The translations under genes and the position numbers were made by a program. The notes below the pieces were generated by a model, which was not told where the DNA came from, did not search any database, and was given only the letters and a program-made list of their open reading frames with translations. A DNA stretch of 27,766 nt, from positions 1 through 27,766 of the forward strand of contig JBNJEL010000014.1 in assembly GCA_051745835.1 (NCBI GenBank), read 5' to 3'. Below, piece after piece: positions 15,365 through 24,475 of the stretch; position 1 is the first letter of the stretch; each line of letters begins with the position of its first letter. The DNA is from JBNJEL01 sp051745835 (GTDB taxonomy: Bacteria; Bacillota; Halanaerobiia; Halobacteroidales; Acetohalobiaceae).

Positions 15365-16705
15365 ATGGGACAGTTATTTGGTACAGATGGTGTGCGAGGG
15401 GTGGCAAATCGCGATTTGACTCCGGAGTTAGCTTGTAAGTTAGGTCAAGCTGGTGGATATTATTTAACTCAAGATTTAGAGCAGCCGACAATTTTAATTG
15501 GTAAAGATACTAGAATCTCTGGCGATATGTTAGAATCAGCTTTGATTGCTGGGCTTAACTCTGTGGGGATTGATGTACTGCAGGCAGGAATTATCCCTAC
15601 TCCGGTAGTGGCTTATCTAACTAAAGAGTTAGAGGTTGATGCAGGAATTATGATCTCAGCCTCTCATAATCCAGTAGCTGATAATGGGATTAAGTTCTTT
15701 CAAGGCAACGGTTTGAAATTAACTGATCAAATGGAAGCTGAGATTGAAGAGTTAATTACTAATCAGTTAGCTGAACTACCGCAGCCGATTGATGTCGAAG
15801 TAGGTATGGCAGAAGAGGTTTTAGAGCCTTTATTACCATACTTTAATCATATTAAGGAGATTATTACCGAAGACTTATCTGATTTAAAGGTAGTAGTTGA
15901 TGCAGCCAATGGCGCTGCTTTTGAATTAGCCCCTCAGCTTTTAAGGGAGTTAGGGATTGAAACAGTAGCTTTAAATGATCTACCTGATGGGACAAATATT
16001 AATTTAGAGTGTGGCTCGACTCATCCGCAGGAGTTACAAGAAGCAGTTGTTGAGGAAGAAGCTGACGCCGGGATTGCCCTTGATGGCGATGGTGATCGTT
16101 TAATTGCTGTTGATGAGACAGGAGCTCAGATTGATGGAGATCTAATTATGGCAATCTGTGGTCGACAGCTGATTAGAGAGGATGAATTACCGGAAAATAC
16201 AGTAGTAGCAACAAGGTATAGTAACTTAGGTTTACAGGAATCATTAGCTGAATTAGATGGTCAAGTCGTGACAACTAAGAATGGTGACCGCTATGTCTTA
16301 GCCGAGATGTTAGAACATGGCTATAAGCTCGGTGGTGAGAAGTCAGGACATATTATCTTCTTGGATTATAATACTACTGGTGATGGTATGTTAACAGCTC
16401 TTCAGTTATTAGAGACAATGGTTAAACAGGATACACCTCTTTCTAAGTTAGCTACTGAGATGACAGCATTTCCTCAACTATTAGTTAACGTGGAAGTAGC
16501 TAAGAAAGAGGAGTGGCAGGATAATCAAGCACTAGCAGAAGTAATTAGTAATGTAGAAGAGCAGTTAGGTGAAAGTGGTCGCGTCTTTGTGCGGGCTTCA
16601 GGAACAGAACCGGTAATTAGAATTATGGTTGAAGGTAAGGATAAAGCGCAGTTAGATCAGTTAGCTACTCAAATTAGTGAGGTTGTGCGTAAAGAGCTTA
16701 ATTAA
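15365..16705 (+). CDS. glmM: phosphoglucosamine mutase
   Basis: 446 residues. It interconverts glucosamine-6-phosphate and glucosamine-1-phosphate for UDP-GlcNAc and cell-wall synthesis. It starts GQLFGTDGVRG; the phosphoserine site is ISASHNP (Ser100), the metal loop is ALDGDGDR, the sugar-binding motif is GGEKSGH, and the C-terminal phosphate loop is RASGTEPVIRIM. All four domains are intact and the length is normal. The start is ATG 15365, after GAGGAG; an in-frame GTG at 15350 overlaps the ribosome site. It is followed by the glmS ribozyme and glmS, so the whole glucosamine-6-P to glucosamine-1-P branch is clustered. Confidence 0.96.
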   Translation: MGQLFGTDGVRGVANRDLTPELACKLGQAGGYYLTQDLEQPTILIGKDTRISGDMLESALIAGLNSVGIDVLQAGIIPTPVVAYLTKELEVDAGIMISASHNPVADNGIKFFQGNGLKLTDQMEAEIEELITNQLAELPQPIDVEVGMAEEVLEPLLPYFNHIKEIITEDLSDLKVVVDAANGAAFELAPQLLRELGIETVALNDLPDGTNINLECGSTHPQELQEAVVEEEADAGIALDGDGDRLIAVDETGAQIDGDLIMAICGRQLIREDELPENTVVATRYSNLGLQESLAELDGQVVTTKNGDRYVLAEMLEHGYKLGGEKSGHIIFLDYNTTGDGMLTALQLLETMVKQDTPLSKLATEMTAFPQLLVNVEVAKKEEWQDNQALAEVISNVEEQLGESGRVFVRASGTEPVIRIMVEGKDKAQLDQLATQISEVVRKELN

Positions 16706-16721
16706 TTGATTCTATAATAAT

Positions 16722-16870
16722 TATAGCGCCTGGACTCGGTTGTGAATCGAGTTGACGAGGAAGAGGTTCATCGAACGTAATCGGCGGATGCCTCTAGGTA
16801 GAGTTAGCTGCCTTGATTAATCTTTTAAAGGCTATAGGAGACTATAGTTATAAAGAAGATTAAACTAACA
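16722..16870 (+). ncRNA. glmS: glmS ribozyme/riboswitch
   Basis: A glucosamine-6-phosphate-activated self-cleaving RNA in the 5' leader of glmS. The conserved core is present: A|GCGCC with predicted cleavage between A16725 and G16726, TGGACT, GTTGACGAGG (16751-16760), TTCATCGA (16767-16774) and TCGGCGGATGCCTCT (16781-16795). A 3' peripheral stem is GTTAG/CTAAC (16803 with 16865) with TTAATCTT/AAGATTAA inside. It lies between glmM and glmS, 33 bases before the glmS ATG. High glucosamine-6-phosphate should trigger cleavage and loss of the message, giving feedback on glmS. Confidence 0.95.
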
Positions 16871-16902
16871 ACTTAAATCAAGTTAGGTGGAGGAGAGAAG
16901 AT

Positions 16903-18732
16903 ATGTGTGGAATTGTTGGTTATGTCGGCAAGCAAGAAGCCAGTCAAGTCTTACTGACAGGTTTAAATAAATTAGAGTATCGCGGTTATGATTCGGCAGG
17001 AATAGCTCTCTGTCATCAGGAAGAGATTAAGGTCTGTAAGGAAGTAGGTAAGTTAGATAATCTCGAAGAGTTAATTAGTGCGGAGAATCCAGTAGGGTCG
17101 ATTGGAATTGGTCATACGCGGTGGGCGACACACGGTAAGCCTACTACGCCTAATGCTCATCCGCATAGTAGCTGTGATGGAGAGTTTGTTGTAGTGCATA
17201 ATGGGATTATCGAAAATTATTTAACATTAAAGGAAGATTTAGAAGCTAAAGGTCATCACTTTACTTCTCAAACGGATACGGAAATATTAGCTCATCTAAT
17301 CGAAGAGTATTATCAAGGTGATTTGACCAAGACAGTCCAACAGGTGGTAGCAGAATTAGAAGGCTCGTATGCTTTAGTAGTAATGTCAGCTAAGGAGCCG
17401 GATAGGTTAGTTGCCGTTCGCCAGGATAGCCCGTTGATTGTTGGTTTGGCTGAAGAGGAGTACTTTGTAGCCTCAGATATTCCAGCAATCTTAGATTATA
17501 CCGATCAAGTTTATATTCTAGATGATGGTGAGATGGCGGTGATTACTCAGTCTGGAGTTGAGCTTTCAACGATTACCGGTGAGCGTGTAGAGAAGGATAT
17601 CTTTACTGTTGATTGGGACCCGGGAATGGCTGAAAAATCAGGCTACGATCACTTTATGTTAAAGGAAATTCACGAACAGCCTGAATCTTTACGACGAGCG
17701 ATCAGTGGACGGATTACTAAAAATAATCAGGTGCAGTTAGATGAATTAGAGCTTACTACTCAAGAGTTAAATCAGTGTCAGCGCATCTATATTGTAGCTT
17801 GTGGTACGGCTTATCACTCAGGATTAGTTGCTAAGTATATGTTAGAAGATTTAGTGGAGCTGCCGGTGGAGGTAGATATTGCTTCCGAGTTTAGATATCG
17901 TGAGCCATTAGTTAATGAGGATACTTTAGTGATTGTAGTAAGTCAATCGGGAGAGACAGCTGATACTTTAGCAGCCTTACGGGAAGCACAGGAGCGGGGA
18001 GCTAAGGTCTTAGCAATTAGTAATGTAGTAGGTAGTACGATTCCGCGTGAAGCTGATGAAGTGCTCTATATTCATGCTGGACCGGAGATTGCCGTAGCTT
18101 CCACAAAAGCTTACATTAATATGTTGATGGTCTTTTATCTATTAACAGTCTACTTTGCTGAGATAAAAGGTACACTACCGCAGAATAAGATTGCTGAGTT
18201 AGTGATGGCTTTAAATGATATTCCGGATTATGTAGCTGAGATTATTGAAGAGAATGAAGCAGTGATTGAAGAGTTTGCAACTGAATTTGATGACCATCAA
18301 AATGCTTTCTTTATTGGACGCAGTTTAGATTATGCTGTTGCTTTAGAGGGAGCATTAAAGTTAAAAGAGATCTCTTATTTACATGCTGAAGCCTATCCAG
18401 CCGGCGAGTTAAAACATGGTACTCTAGCTTTGATTGAAGAAGGAGTACCGGTAGTAGCATTGGCTACTCAGCAGTCAGTACTTGATAAGACTTTAAGTAA
18501 TATTCAGGAAGTGCAGGCTAGAGGCGCTGCTGTGACAGGATTAGTCCTAGCAGATAATAGTGAAGTAGGGCGTGCTTTAGATCATGTAATTAAGTTACCT
18601 GCTGTTCCGGAAGTATTGACTTCGATCTTAACTGTAGTACCGCTGCAGTTATTGGCTTACTATGTAGCAGTAGAGAAGGGCTGCGATGTAGACCAGCCGC
18701 GTAATCTAGCGAAAAGTGTAACAGTCGAATAG
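16903..18732 (+). CDS. glmS: glutamine-fructose-6-phosphate aminotransferase (isomerising)
   Basis: 609 residues, the normal length. It makes glucosamine-6-phosphate from fructose-6-phosphate and glutamine. The N-terminal class II glutamine amidotransferase starts MCGIVGYVG (nucleophile Cys2) with LEYRGYDSAG and GHTRWATHG. Two SIS domains follow (ACGTAYHSG, VVSQSGETADT; then FIGRSLDYAVALEGALKLKEIS and AYPAGELKHG). The C-terminus is NLAKSVTVE, with the conserved lysine. The ribosome site GGAGGAGAG is strong. It is controlled by the ribozyme upstream and ends in its own terminator. Confidence 0.97.
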   Translation: MCGIVGYVGKQEASQVLLTGLNKLEYRGYDSAGIALCHQEEIKVCKEVGKLDNLEELISAENPVGSIGIGHTRWATHGKPTTPNAHPHSSCDGEFVVVHNGIIENYLTLKEDLEAKGHHFTSQTDTEILAHLIEEYYQGDLTKTVQQVVAELEGSYALVVMSAKEPDRLVAVRQDSPLIVGLAEEEYFVASDIPAILDYTDQVYILDDGEMAVITQSGVELSTITGERVEKDIFTVDWDPGMAEKSGYDHFMLKEIHEQPESLRRAISGRITKNNQVQLDELELTTQELNQCQRIYIVACGTAYHSGLVAKYMLEDLVELPVEVDIASEFRYREPLVNEDTLVIVVSQSGETADTLAALREAQERGAKVLAISNVVGSTIPREADEVLYIHAGPEIAVASTKAYINMLMVFYLLTVYFAEIKGTLPQNKIAELVMALNDIPDYVAEIIEENEAVIEEFATEFDDHQNAFFIGRSLDYAVALEGALKLKEISYLHAEAYPAGELKHGTLALIEEGVPVVALATQQSVLDKTLSNIQEVQARGAAVTGLVLADNSEVGRALDHVIKLPAVPEVLTSILTVVPLQLLAYYVAVEKGCDVDQPRNLAKSVTVE

Positions 18733-18742
18733 AATATCCGAT

Positions 18743-18782
18743 TAGACCTGTGGTCAAAGTGCTGCAGGTCTATCTTTTTTTT
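18743..18782 (+). terminator. intrinsic terminator of glmS
   Basis: The TAGACCTG arm (from 18743) pairs with CAGGTCTA (to 18772) around a 14-base loop, followed by a long T-run. Confidence 0.85.
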
Positions 18783-18918
18783 CTTTATTTTTGGACTTTA
18801 ATACAGGAATTAATCCTAACTATCAAGAATTATTAAATAATGGAAGTTCATATTAAAATATTGAGTTTAATAGTCATTAAAGTAGTTTAACCTAGTGGTA
18901 AGTTGAAAGGTGAGATTG

Positions 18919-19314
18919 ATGGTTAGAGGGATTGGCGTAGATATTATTGAAGTAACAAGGATTAAAGAGAGTTGGCAGAGGTTTGGTGAACGCTTTTTAA
19001 ATAGAATCTTCACTACTGGTGAGATTGATTACTCTTTGCAGCAGAGCAGTCCCGAGATTCATTTAGCAGTACGATTTGCTGCTAAGGAAGCTGTAGTCAA
19101 AGCGTTAGGAACAGGACTAAGAGGTATGAAGTGGACTGAAATTGAAGTAATTAAAACAGAATTAGGTCAACCAATGATTAAATTACATAATCAAGCTCAA
19201 GCTGTAGCAGAAGATTTAGCAGTTGCAGAGGTCTTAATCTCTCTATCGCATACTAAACAGCAGGCGGTTGCTTATGCTCTTGCTGTAGCTAATGAGCAGG
19301 CTAAGGAGGGATAG
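18919..19314 (+). CDS. acpS: holo-[acyl-carrier-protein] synthase
   Basis: 131 residues. It transfers 4'-phosphopantetheine from CoA to ACP. Magnesium ligands are in GIGVDIIEV (Asp8) and FAAKEAVVKAL (Glu57); the later LISLSHTKQQAVAYALA segment is typical. The start is ATG 18919, after AAAGGTGAG; in-frame GTG 18910 is inside that site. It is one base before the TTG of the NAD(P)H-hydrate repair gene, the common Firmicutes acpS-nnr order. Confidence 0.94.
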   Translation: MVRGIGVDIIEVTRIKESWQRFGERFLNRIFTTGEIDYSLQQSSPEIHLAVRFAAKEAVVKALGTGLRGMKWTEIEVIKTELGQPMIKLHNQAQAVAEDLAVAEVLISLSHTKQQAVAYALAVANEQAKEG

Positions 19315-19315
19315 T

Positions 19316-20866
19316 TTGAAAGTTGTTACTGCCCAAGAGATGCAGCAGTTAGACCAATTAGCAATTGAAGAATATGGTATTTCTGGTTTGGTCTTAATGG
19401 AGAATGCCGGCCAGGCAATTGTGCGCAAAGCTACTGAGGTGCTGGATGATCAGTTGTCACCTAAAGTAGTAATTGTTGCGGGGACAGGTAATAATGGGGG
19501 CGATGGCTTTGTAGTAGCCCGCTTATTAAATAATTTAGGTTGGGAAGTTGAAGTATTCTTAATTGGTAGCGAGGAAGCGGTTAGTGGTGACGCTGAGATT
19601 AATCTAAATATTCTCTCTAAATTGGATATAGCGGTACAAGAGTTAGAGAGTCAGGAACAATTTCATGATTTAGTTCAGGCAATGGAAGCAGCTGATTTAG
19701 TTGTTGACGGTATCTTAGGTACCGGAATTAAAGGAGAACTCCGGGGCATACTACCGCAGATTATTGATCTGATTAATGATGATCAGACACCGGTGTTAGC
19801 GATTGATATTCCTTCTGGTTTGAATGCTGATAATGGTCGGTTACATGGTAGAGCAGTGGAAGCTAATTGGACAGTTACTTTTGGTCTGCCTAAGATAGGT
19901 CTATTACTCTATCCTGGTTGTGAGCATGCTGGTAAGCTAGAAATAGCAGATATTAGTCTACCCCAGCTAGCAGTGGATAATCAAGAGTTTAAGCGTAAGT
20001 TAATTACTAACGAGTTAGCTCAAGACTTACTGCCGTATCGTCAGCGGTGCGGTCATAAAGGAACTTTTGGGCGAGTAGTAGTAATTGCTGGTTCCGAAGG
20101 GATGACCGGAGCAGCCAAATTAAGCAGTTTGGCCACTTTAAAGAGTGGAGCAGGATTAGTAACCTTAGGTCTGCCGCGCAGTCTTAACTCTATTTTAGAA
20201 GAAAAATTAACCGAAGTAATGACTAAGCCGTTACCTGAGACGCGTAAGAGCTGCTTAAGTTTGAATGCTTTATCGGGAATTAAGAAGTTAAGCCAACCGG
20301 CAGATGTGATGGCAATAGGACCAGGCCTATCACAAGGAGAAGAGATGACCTATATTCTCCATGATATTCTGACTGAGATTCAGATTCCATTAATTATAGA
20401 TGCTGATGGTTTGAATGCCATTCAAGATCTTGATTTATTGCGTGATCGTGAGGAAGCAACGGTTTTAACTCCACACCCTGGAGAGCTGGCGCGTTTAATT
20501 AATCGTCCGATTGCAGAAATAGAGCAGAATCGAGTTGAGATTGCTCAGGAAGTAGCAGTTGATTTAGGTGTGACAGTTGTTCTCAAGGGGGCTACCACAG
20601 TAGTAGCTACTGCTGATGGTCAGACATATATTAATTCTACCGGCAATTCTGGTTTAGCTTCAGCTGGTAGCGGTGATGTATTAACAGGAATTATTACTGG
20701 GCTAATTGGTCAGGGCTTAGATGACTGGCAGGCAGCGGTCTTAGGAGTTTATCTCCATGGATTAGCAGCAGATATTAAGTTAGAGTCCGAAACAGTACAT
20801 ACATTAATTGCTAGTGATATTATTGCTGGTCTGCCGCAGGCATTTAAAACTTTAGAGGAGGGATAA
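19316..20866 (+). CDS. nnr: bifunctional NAD(P)H-hydrate epimerase / ADP-dependent dehydratase
   Basis: 516 residues, two fused domains that repair hydrated NADH and NADPH. The N-terminal YjeF epimerase domain (1-210) carries VAGTGNNGGDGFVVARLL (from Val54) and DGILGTGIKG. The C-terminal ribokinase-like dehydratase carries GRVVVIAGSEGMTGAA, AIGPGLSQG, DADGLNAI, TPHPGELARL and the catalytic loop SAGSGDVLTG (Asp454). The start is TTG 19316, five bases after AAGGAGGG inside acpS; an earlier in-frame codon at 19292 has no ribosome site. Translation is probably coupled to acpS. Confidence 0.95.
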   Translation: MKVVTAQEMQQLDQLAIEEYGISGLVLMENAGQAIVRKATEVLDDQLSPKVVIVAGTGNNGGDGFVVARLLNNLGWEVEVFLIGSEEAVSGDAEINLNILSKLDIAVQELESQEQFHDLVQAMEAADLVVDGILGTGIKGELRGILPQIIDLINDDQTPVLAIDIPSGLNADNGRLHGRAVEANWTVTFGLPKIGLLLYPGCEHAGKLEIADISLPQLAVDNQEFKRKLITNELAQDLLPYRQRCGHKGTFGRVVVIAGSEGMTGAAKLSSLATLKSGAGLVTLGLPRSLNSILEEKLTEVMTKPLPETRKSCLSLNALSGIKKLSQPADVMAIGPGLSQGEEMTYILHDILTEIQIPLIIDADGLNAIQDLDLLRDREEATVLTPHPGELARLINRPIAEIEQNRVEIAQEVAVDLGVTVVLKGATTVVATADGQTYINSTGNSGLASAGSGDVLTGIITGLIGQGLDDWQAAVLGVYLHGLAADIKLESETVHTLIASDIIAGLPQAFKTLEEG

Positions 20867-21316
20867 ATGATGGAAGCTCAAGATATTATGACTAAGAATG
20901 TGGTAACTATTCATCAGGATGAGACGATTAAGGATGTAGCAGAAGTGCTCTCAGAGCATGAATTTAGTGGATTACCAGTAGTTAATGATGATCAAGAGGT
21001 AGTAGGAATGATTACTGAGAAGGACTTGATTATTCGCGATAAGAAATTGCATTTTCCTAACTATATTTATGTGTTAGATAGTATTGTCTATCTAGAAAGT
21101 CTAAGCGAGTTTGAAGATGAATTTAAGAAGATGATCGGTACTAAGGTTAAGGAAGTAATGACTGAAGATGTAATTTCAGTTAAGATGGATACTACGCTTG
21201 ATGGAATTGTTGAGATTATGTTTGATGAAGATATCAATCGAGTTCCGGTCATTAATGATGGAACATTAGTAGGAATTGTCAGCCGAGCTGATATAGTTAA
21301 AGTAATGGCGCAGTAA
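20867..21316 (+). CDS. CBS-domain pair protein
   Basis: 149 residues made of two CBS domains (about 8-60 and 94-147) separated by a charged linker; each contains the VGMITEKDL / VGIVSRADI pattern. Such pairs bind adenine nucleotides (AMP, ATP, SAM) and form a regulatory dimer. No catalytic domain is attached. The ATG follows the previous TAA with no gap and shares its GGAGGG site, so it is in the acpS-nnr operon. The regulated partner is unknown. Confidence 0.9.
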   Translation: MMEAQDIMTKNVVTIHQDETIKDVAEVLSEHEFSGLPVVNDDQEVVGMITEKDLIIRDKKLHFPNYIYVLDSIVYLESLSEFEDEFKKMIGTKVKEVMTEDVISVKMDTTLDGIVEIMFDEDINRVPVINDGTLVGIVSRADIVKVMAQ

Positions 21317-21335
21317 TAAATAAGGAGGGAGTCAA

Positions 21336-22001
21336 ATGGCTCAAGTTGGAGTTTTACTAAGTGGTTGTGGAGTTAGTGATGGTTCAGAGATTCATGAATC
21401 AGTACTGACGATGTTGCACTTAGCTAGAAGAGACCAAGAGATAGTAGCTGTTGCTCCTGATATCTTACAATCGGAAGTAATTGATCACTTAACTGGAGAA
21501 GAGATTAAACGAGAGAATCGTGATGTCTTAGTAGAGGCAGCGCGGATTGCTCGGGGAGATATTAAGTCGATTGCTGAGATAGATAGCGATCAGTTAGATG
21601 CTTTAATTATTCCCGGCGGTGCAGGAGCAATTAAGAATTTAACTAATTATGCTTTAACGAGTGGCGACTGTAAGATTAACTTACAGACTAAAGATTTAAT
21701 ACTCCAGATGATTGAAGAGAATAAACCAGTCGGTGCGATCTGTATTGCACCATTAGTGGTTGCTAAAGCATTAGCTACTACTAAGTATCGACCACAATTG
21801 ACTGTAGGGTATGAGTGTCCACAGTCTAAATATATAGAGGAAGAGTTAGGGGCTCTTCATCTTGAAAGAGCAGTAGATGAGATAGTAGTTGATAAAGAGC
21901 TTAAGTTAGTGACTACTCCCGCTTATATGTTAGGTGAGTCCATAGCGGAGGTTGATGCTGGTATAGCAGCTCTTGTAGATAAGGTAGTAGAATTAAGTTA
22001 G
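21336..22001 (+). CDS. elbB: ElbB-like DJ-1/PfpI family protein (glyoxalase-type)
   Basis: 221 residues. It opens VGVLLSGCGVSDGSEIHE, characteristic of ElbB (isoprenoid-biosynthesis glyoxalase). LIIPGGAGAIKNL is the DJ-1 elbow, and GAICIAP holds the nucleophile Cys136. The C-terminal segment KLVTTPAYMLGESIAEVDAGI also matches. E. coli ElbB has weak glyoxalase III activity and was linked to higher lycopene yield; the true role is unsettled. It is 19 bases after the CBS gene, with AAGGAGGG before the ATG. Confidence 0.88.
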   Translation: MAQVGVLLSGCGVSDGSEIHESVLTMLHLARRDQEIVAVAPDILQSEVIDHLTGEEIKRENRDVLVEAARIARGDIKSIAEIDSDQLDALIIPGGAGAIKNLTNYALTSGDCKINLQTKDLILQMIEENKPVGAICIAPLVVAKALATTKYRPQLTVGYECPQSKYIEEELGALHLERAVDEIVVDKELKLVTTPAYMLGESIAEVDAGIAALVDKVVELS

Positions 22002-22005
22002 GATT

Positions 22006-22034
22006 TTGACTATTTCTCAACAGTTTGATATAAT
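22006..22034 (+). promoter_or_regulatory. near-consensus promoter upstream of the helicase
   Basis: TTGACT (22006-22011), a 17-base spacer and TATAAT (22029-22034). Transcription would begin at about 22041, only a few bases before the hairpin at 22047. Confidence 0.75.
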
Positions 22035-22046
22035 TTCTAAAAAAAT

Positions 22047-22072
22047 ACACCCTGGAAAGGGTGTGTTTTTTT
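22047..22072 (+). terminator. hairpin with T-run between promoter and helicase
   Basis: ACACCC, loop TGGAAA and GGGTGT, followed by GTTTTTTT; A-rich on the left side, so it could work in both directions. It would end transcripts of the elbB operon, but it is also inside the first ~30 bases of any transcript from the promoter at 22006. Confidence 0.8.
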
Positions 22073-22103
22073 AATGTAAGAATAAAGTTAAGGAGGGATA
22101 AAG

Positions 22104-24347
22104 TTGACGAATATAGTAGTTGAGAATCTACCTGAATATGTTGGGCCAGGAGATATAGTTGGTGCTTTTACTAATGAGGTTGAAATGGATGGTAATAAAA
22201 TCGGCAAGATAGATTTTGTAGCTGGCAAAGCATTAGTAGAAGTAGAGGATGAGATAGCTAAGCAAGTAGTAGAAGTAATGCATCATAATCAGGTAGCTGG
22301 CGTAGAAGTAGAGGTTTATATTGATAACAATGTACGTAGTAAGATTAATAAGATCAGTAATTATGTTAATAAATTCGAGGAGTTAGTCCAGCTAGAACGT
22401 GAAGCTGAGATGAGAAAGCATGAGATGGAGATTAATAATCTCAGTGGACAAGAGCGTGAAGATAAAGGACGAGCTATTTTACATCTACGCGGTCGCGATC
22501 AAGGTGAAGGCTTTGGCGGTAAGAAGTTAGTTAAGTTTATGCGCCAACACCGCGGTGAAGAATTACCAGATGTCGAGATTAGTGTTGGCGATTTAGTGAT
22601 GTTAAGTAAGCAGGATCCACTTCGTGATGATAATCCAACTGGAACAGTAGCGGAGAAGACAAGATACTCTATTACTGTTGTTTTTGATGAGGAACCACAA
22701 GGCTTTGTTTACGGTAAAGGTCTTAGAGCGGACTTATATGTTAATGATATTACTTTCCAACGAATGTTAGATGCTATTTCTGAAGTAGAGACAGCAAGTG
22801 GGCGTTTAGCTCAGTTACGCGATAAATTCTTAGGTTTAGAAGAGATTGAGTTTAGTGCAGAATCACCAGAAGTTGAGTTTAAGAATCAGGATTTAAATCA
22901 GTCTCAACAGCAGGCAGTGAAGGATGCATTAGCTGCTGAGGACTTCTTTTTAGTTCATGGTCCGCCGGGAACTGGTAAGACAATGACTTCAATTGAGATT
23001 ATTAGACAGGAGATTGGCTCTGATCAGCATATCTTAGCGACAGCCGATTCTAATACAGCGGTAGATAACTTAGTAGAACGGTTAGTACGCGAAGATGTGA
23101 ATGTAGTGCGGGTAGGACATCCGGTGAGAGTAACTCCTGTTTTACGTGAACATACATTAGATTATTTGATTGAAGATCACCCGAAGTATCAGCAGGCAGC
23201 TGAATTAAGAGCAGAGGCTAAAGAACTATTAGCCAAGCAAGATGACTTAACTCATCCTAGTGGACGCTGGCGTAGAGGAATGAGTAATCAACAGATTAAG
23301 CAGAAGGCTAAAGAAGGTTCTGGGTCTCGTGGAGTACCGCCTAATAAGATTAAAGAGATGGCTGAATGGTTAGAGTTACAAGATAAGATTGACCAGCTAT
23401 TTGATAAGTTGGAGCGATTAGAAGATGAAGCAGTAAGAGAGCTATTATCCGAAGCAGATGTAGTCTGTTCTACTAACTCAACCGCTGGTTCTGAAGTATT
23501 AGACAACTTTAGAGCTGACTTGTTAGTAGTTGATGAAGCGACACAGTCTACTGAACCAGCTGTCTTAATTCCACTTACTAAGGCAGACCGTGTGATCTTA
23601 GCTGGCGATCATAAGCAGCTGCCGCCGACAATTCTAAGTGAGCAGGCTAAAAATCAAGGCTTAAATCGTACTCTATTTGAGAGATTAGTAGATATTTATG
23701 GAGATCAGATTAGACAGATGTTAAGAGTACAGTATAGAATGCATGATGCAATTATGAACTTCTCTAGTGAGCAATTCTATAATGGAAGTTTAGAGAGTGC
23801 TCCAGCAGTTAGTGAGCATACTTTAGCTGATTTAGATGTTACAGCACCTTCGGGAGAACGACCAGCTGAAAAGGCTTTACTCTTTAATGAACCAATTGTC
23901 TACTTTGATACTCAAGGAATGAATGCAGCAGAGCGCTCTAAGAGTGATTCTACATCTTTAGAGAATCCAATTGAAGCGGACTTAGTAATTGAGATTGTAG
24001 AAGAAGCCAAAGGATTAGGAGTTGCTGAAGAAGATATTGCAGTCATTACCCCTTATAAAGACCAGGTTGAACTAATCAGTAATCGTTTAACTCTACCAGA
24101 TGTAGAAGTGAATACTGTTGATGGTTTCCAAGGTCGAGAGAAGGAAGTAATTGTTCAATCCTTTGTACGCAGCAATGAGTATGGTAATATCGGATTTTTA
24201 CGCGATTTAAGGCGCTTAAATGTCTCCATCACCAGAGCTAAACGCAAATTGATTATGGTTGGTGATTCAACAACGATTACTTCCAACCAAGTCTATCAAG
24301 AATTGATTGATTATGTGCAGCAGGAAGGCTTTTATTACTCGTTATAA
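22104..24347 (+). CDS. SF1 (UPF1/IGHMBP2-like) helicase with N-terminal DbpA-like RNA-binding domain
   Basis: 747 residues. Residues 2-75 (NLPEYVGPGDIVGAFTNEV, KIGKIDFVAGKALVEV) resemble the DbpA RNA-binding fold. A charged coiled segment follows (about 80-120), then a beta-rich domain (about 150-215) like the IGHMBP2/UPF1 1B region. The helicase core has Q-motif-like LNQSQQQAV, Walker A GPPGTGKT (from Gly286), DEAT (from Asp477), GDHKQLPPT, QYRMH, NTVDGFQGREKEV and NVSITRAKRKL, ending in a full domain 2. The core family acts on RNA or DNA 5'-3'. A DbpA-type domain suggests structured RNA or the ribosome as target; that is inference. The start is TTG 22104, after AAGGAGGG. Confidence 0.88.
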   Translation: MTNIVVENLPEYVGPGDIVGAFTNEVEMDGNKIGKIDFVAGKALVEVEDEIAKQVVEVMHHNQVAGVEVEVYIDNNVRSKINKISNYVNKFEELVQLEREAEMRKHEMEINNLSGQEREDKGRAILHLRGRDQGEGFGGKKLVKFMRQHRGEELPDVEISVGDLVMLSKQDPLRDDNPTGTVAEKTRYSITVVFDEEPQGFVYGKGLRADLYVNDITFQRMLDAISEVETASGRLAQLRDKFLGLEEIEFSAESPEVEFKNQDLNQSQQQAVKDALAAEDFFLVHGPPGTGKTMTSIEIIRQEIGSDQHILATADSNTAVDNLVERLVREDVNVVRVGHPVRVTPVLREHTLDYLIEDHPKYQQAAELRAEAKELLAKQDDLTHPSGRWRRGMSNQQIKQKAKEGSGSRGVPPNKIKEMAEWLELQDKIDQLFDKLERLEDEAVRELLSEADVVCSTNSTAGSEVLDNFRADLLVVDEATQSTEPAVLIPLTKADRVILAGDHKQLPPTILSEQAKNQGLNRTLFERLVDIYGDQIRQMLRVQYRMHDAIMNFSSEQFYNGSLESAPAVSEHTLADLDVTAPSGERPAEKALLFNEPIVYFDTQGMNAAERSKSDSTSLENPIEADLVIEIVEEAKGLGVAEEDIAVITPYKDQVELISNRLTLPDVEVNTVDGFQGREKEVIVQSFVRSNEYGNIGFLRDLRRLNVSITRAKRKLIMVGDSTTITSNQVYQELIDYVQQEGFYYSL

Positions 24348-24400
24348 GTTAGTTGGTATAAATTACTTCTTCCTTTTAGTTAGATAATGTTTAATCTCTA

Positions 24401-24429
24401 TTGACAGTCCGATTTAGCGGGGATATAAT
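24401..24429 (+). promoter_or_regulatory. consensus promoter of the small antitoxin-tail gene
   Basis: TTGACA (24401-24406), exactly 17 bases, TATAAT (24424-24429): a perfect sigma-A-type promoter. The start point would be about 40 bases before the ATG. Confidence 0.85.
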
Positions 24430-24475
24430 TAATAATATAGATTAATCGTGATTATTCTTAAAGGGGAGCTGCCTA

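Noticed and set aside
16713..16718. TATAAT just before the glmS ribozyme as a glmS promoter
   Set aside because: No matching -35 at usable spacing, and a start there would leave almost no RNA before the cleavage site; read-through from glmM is as likely.
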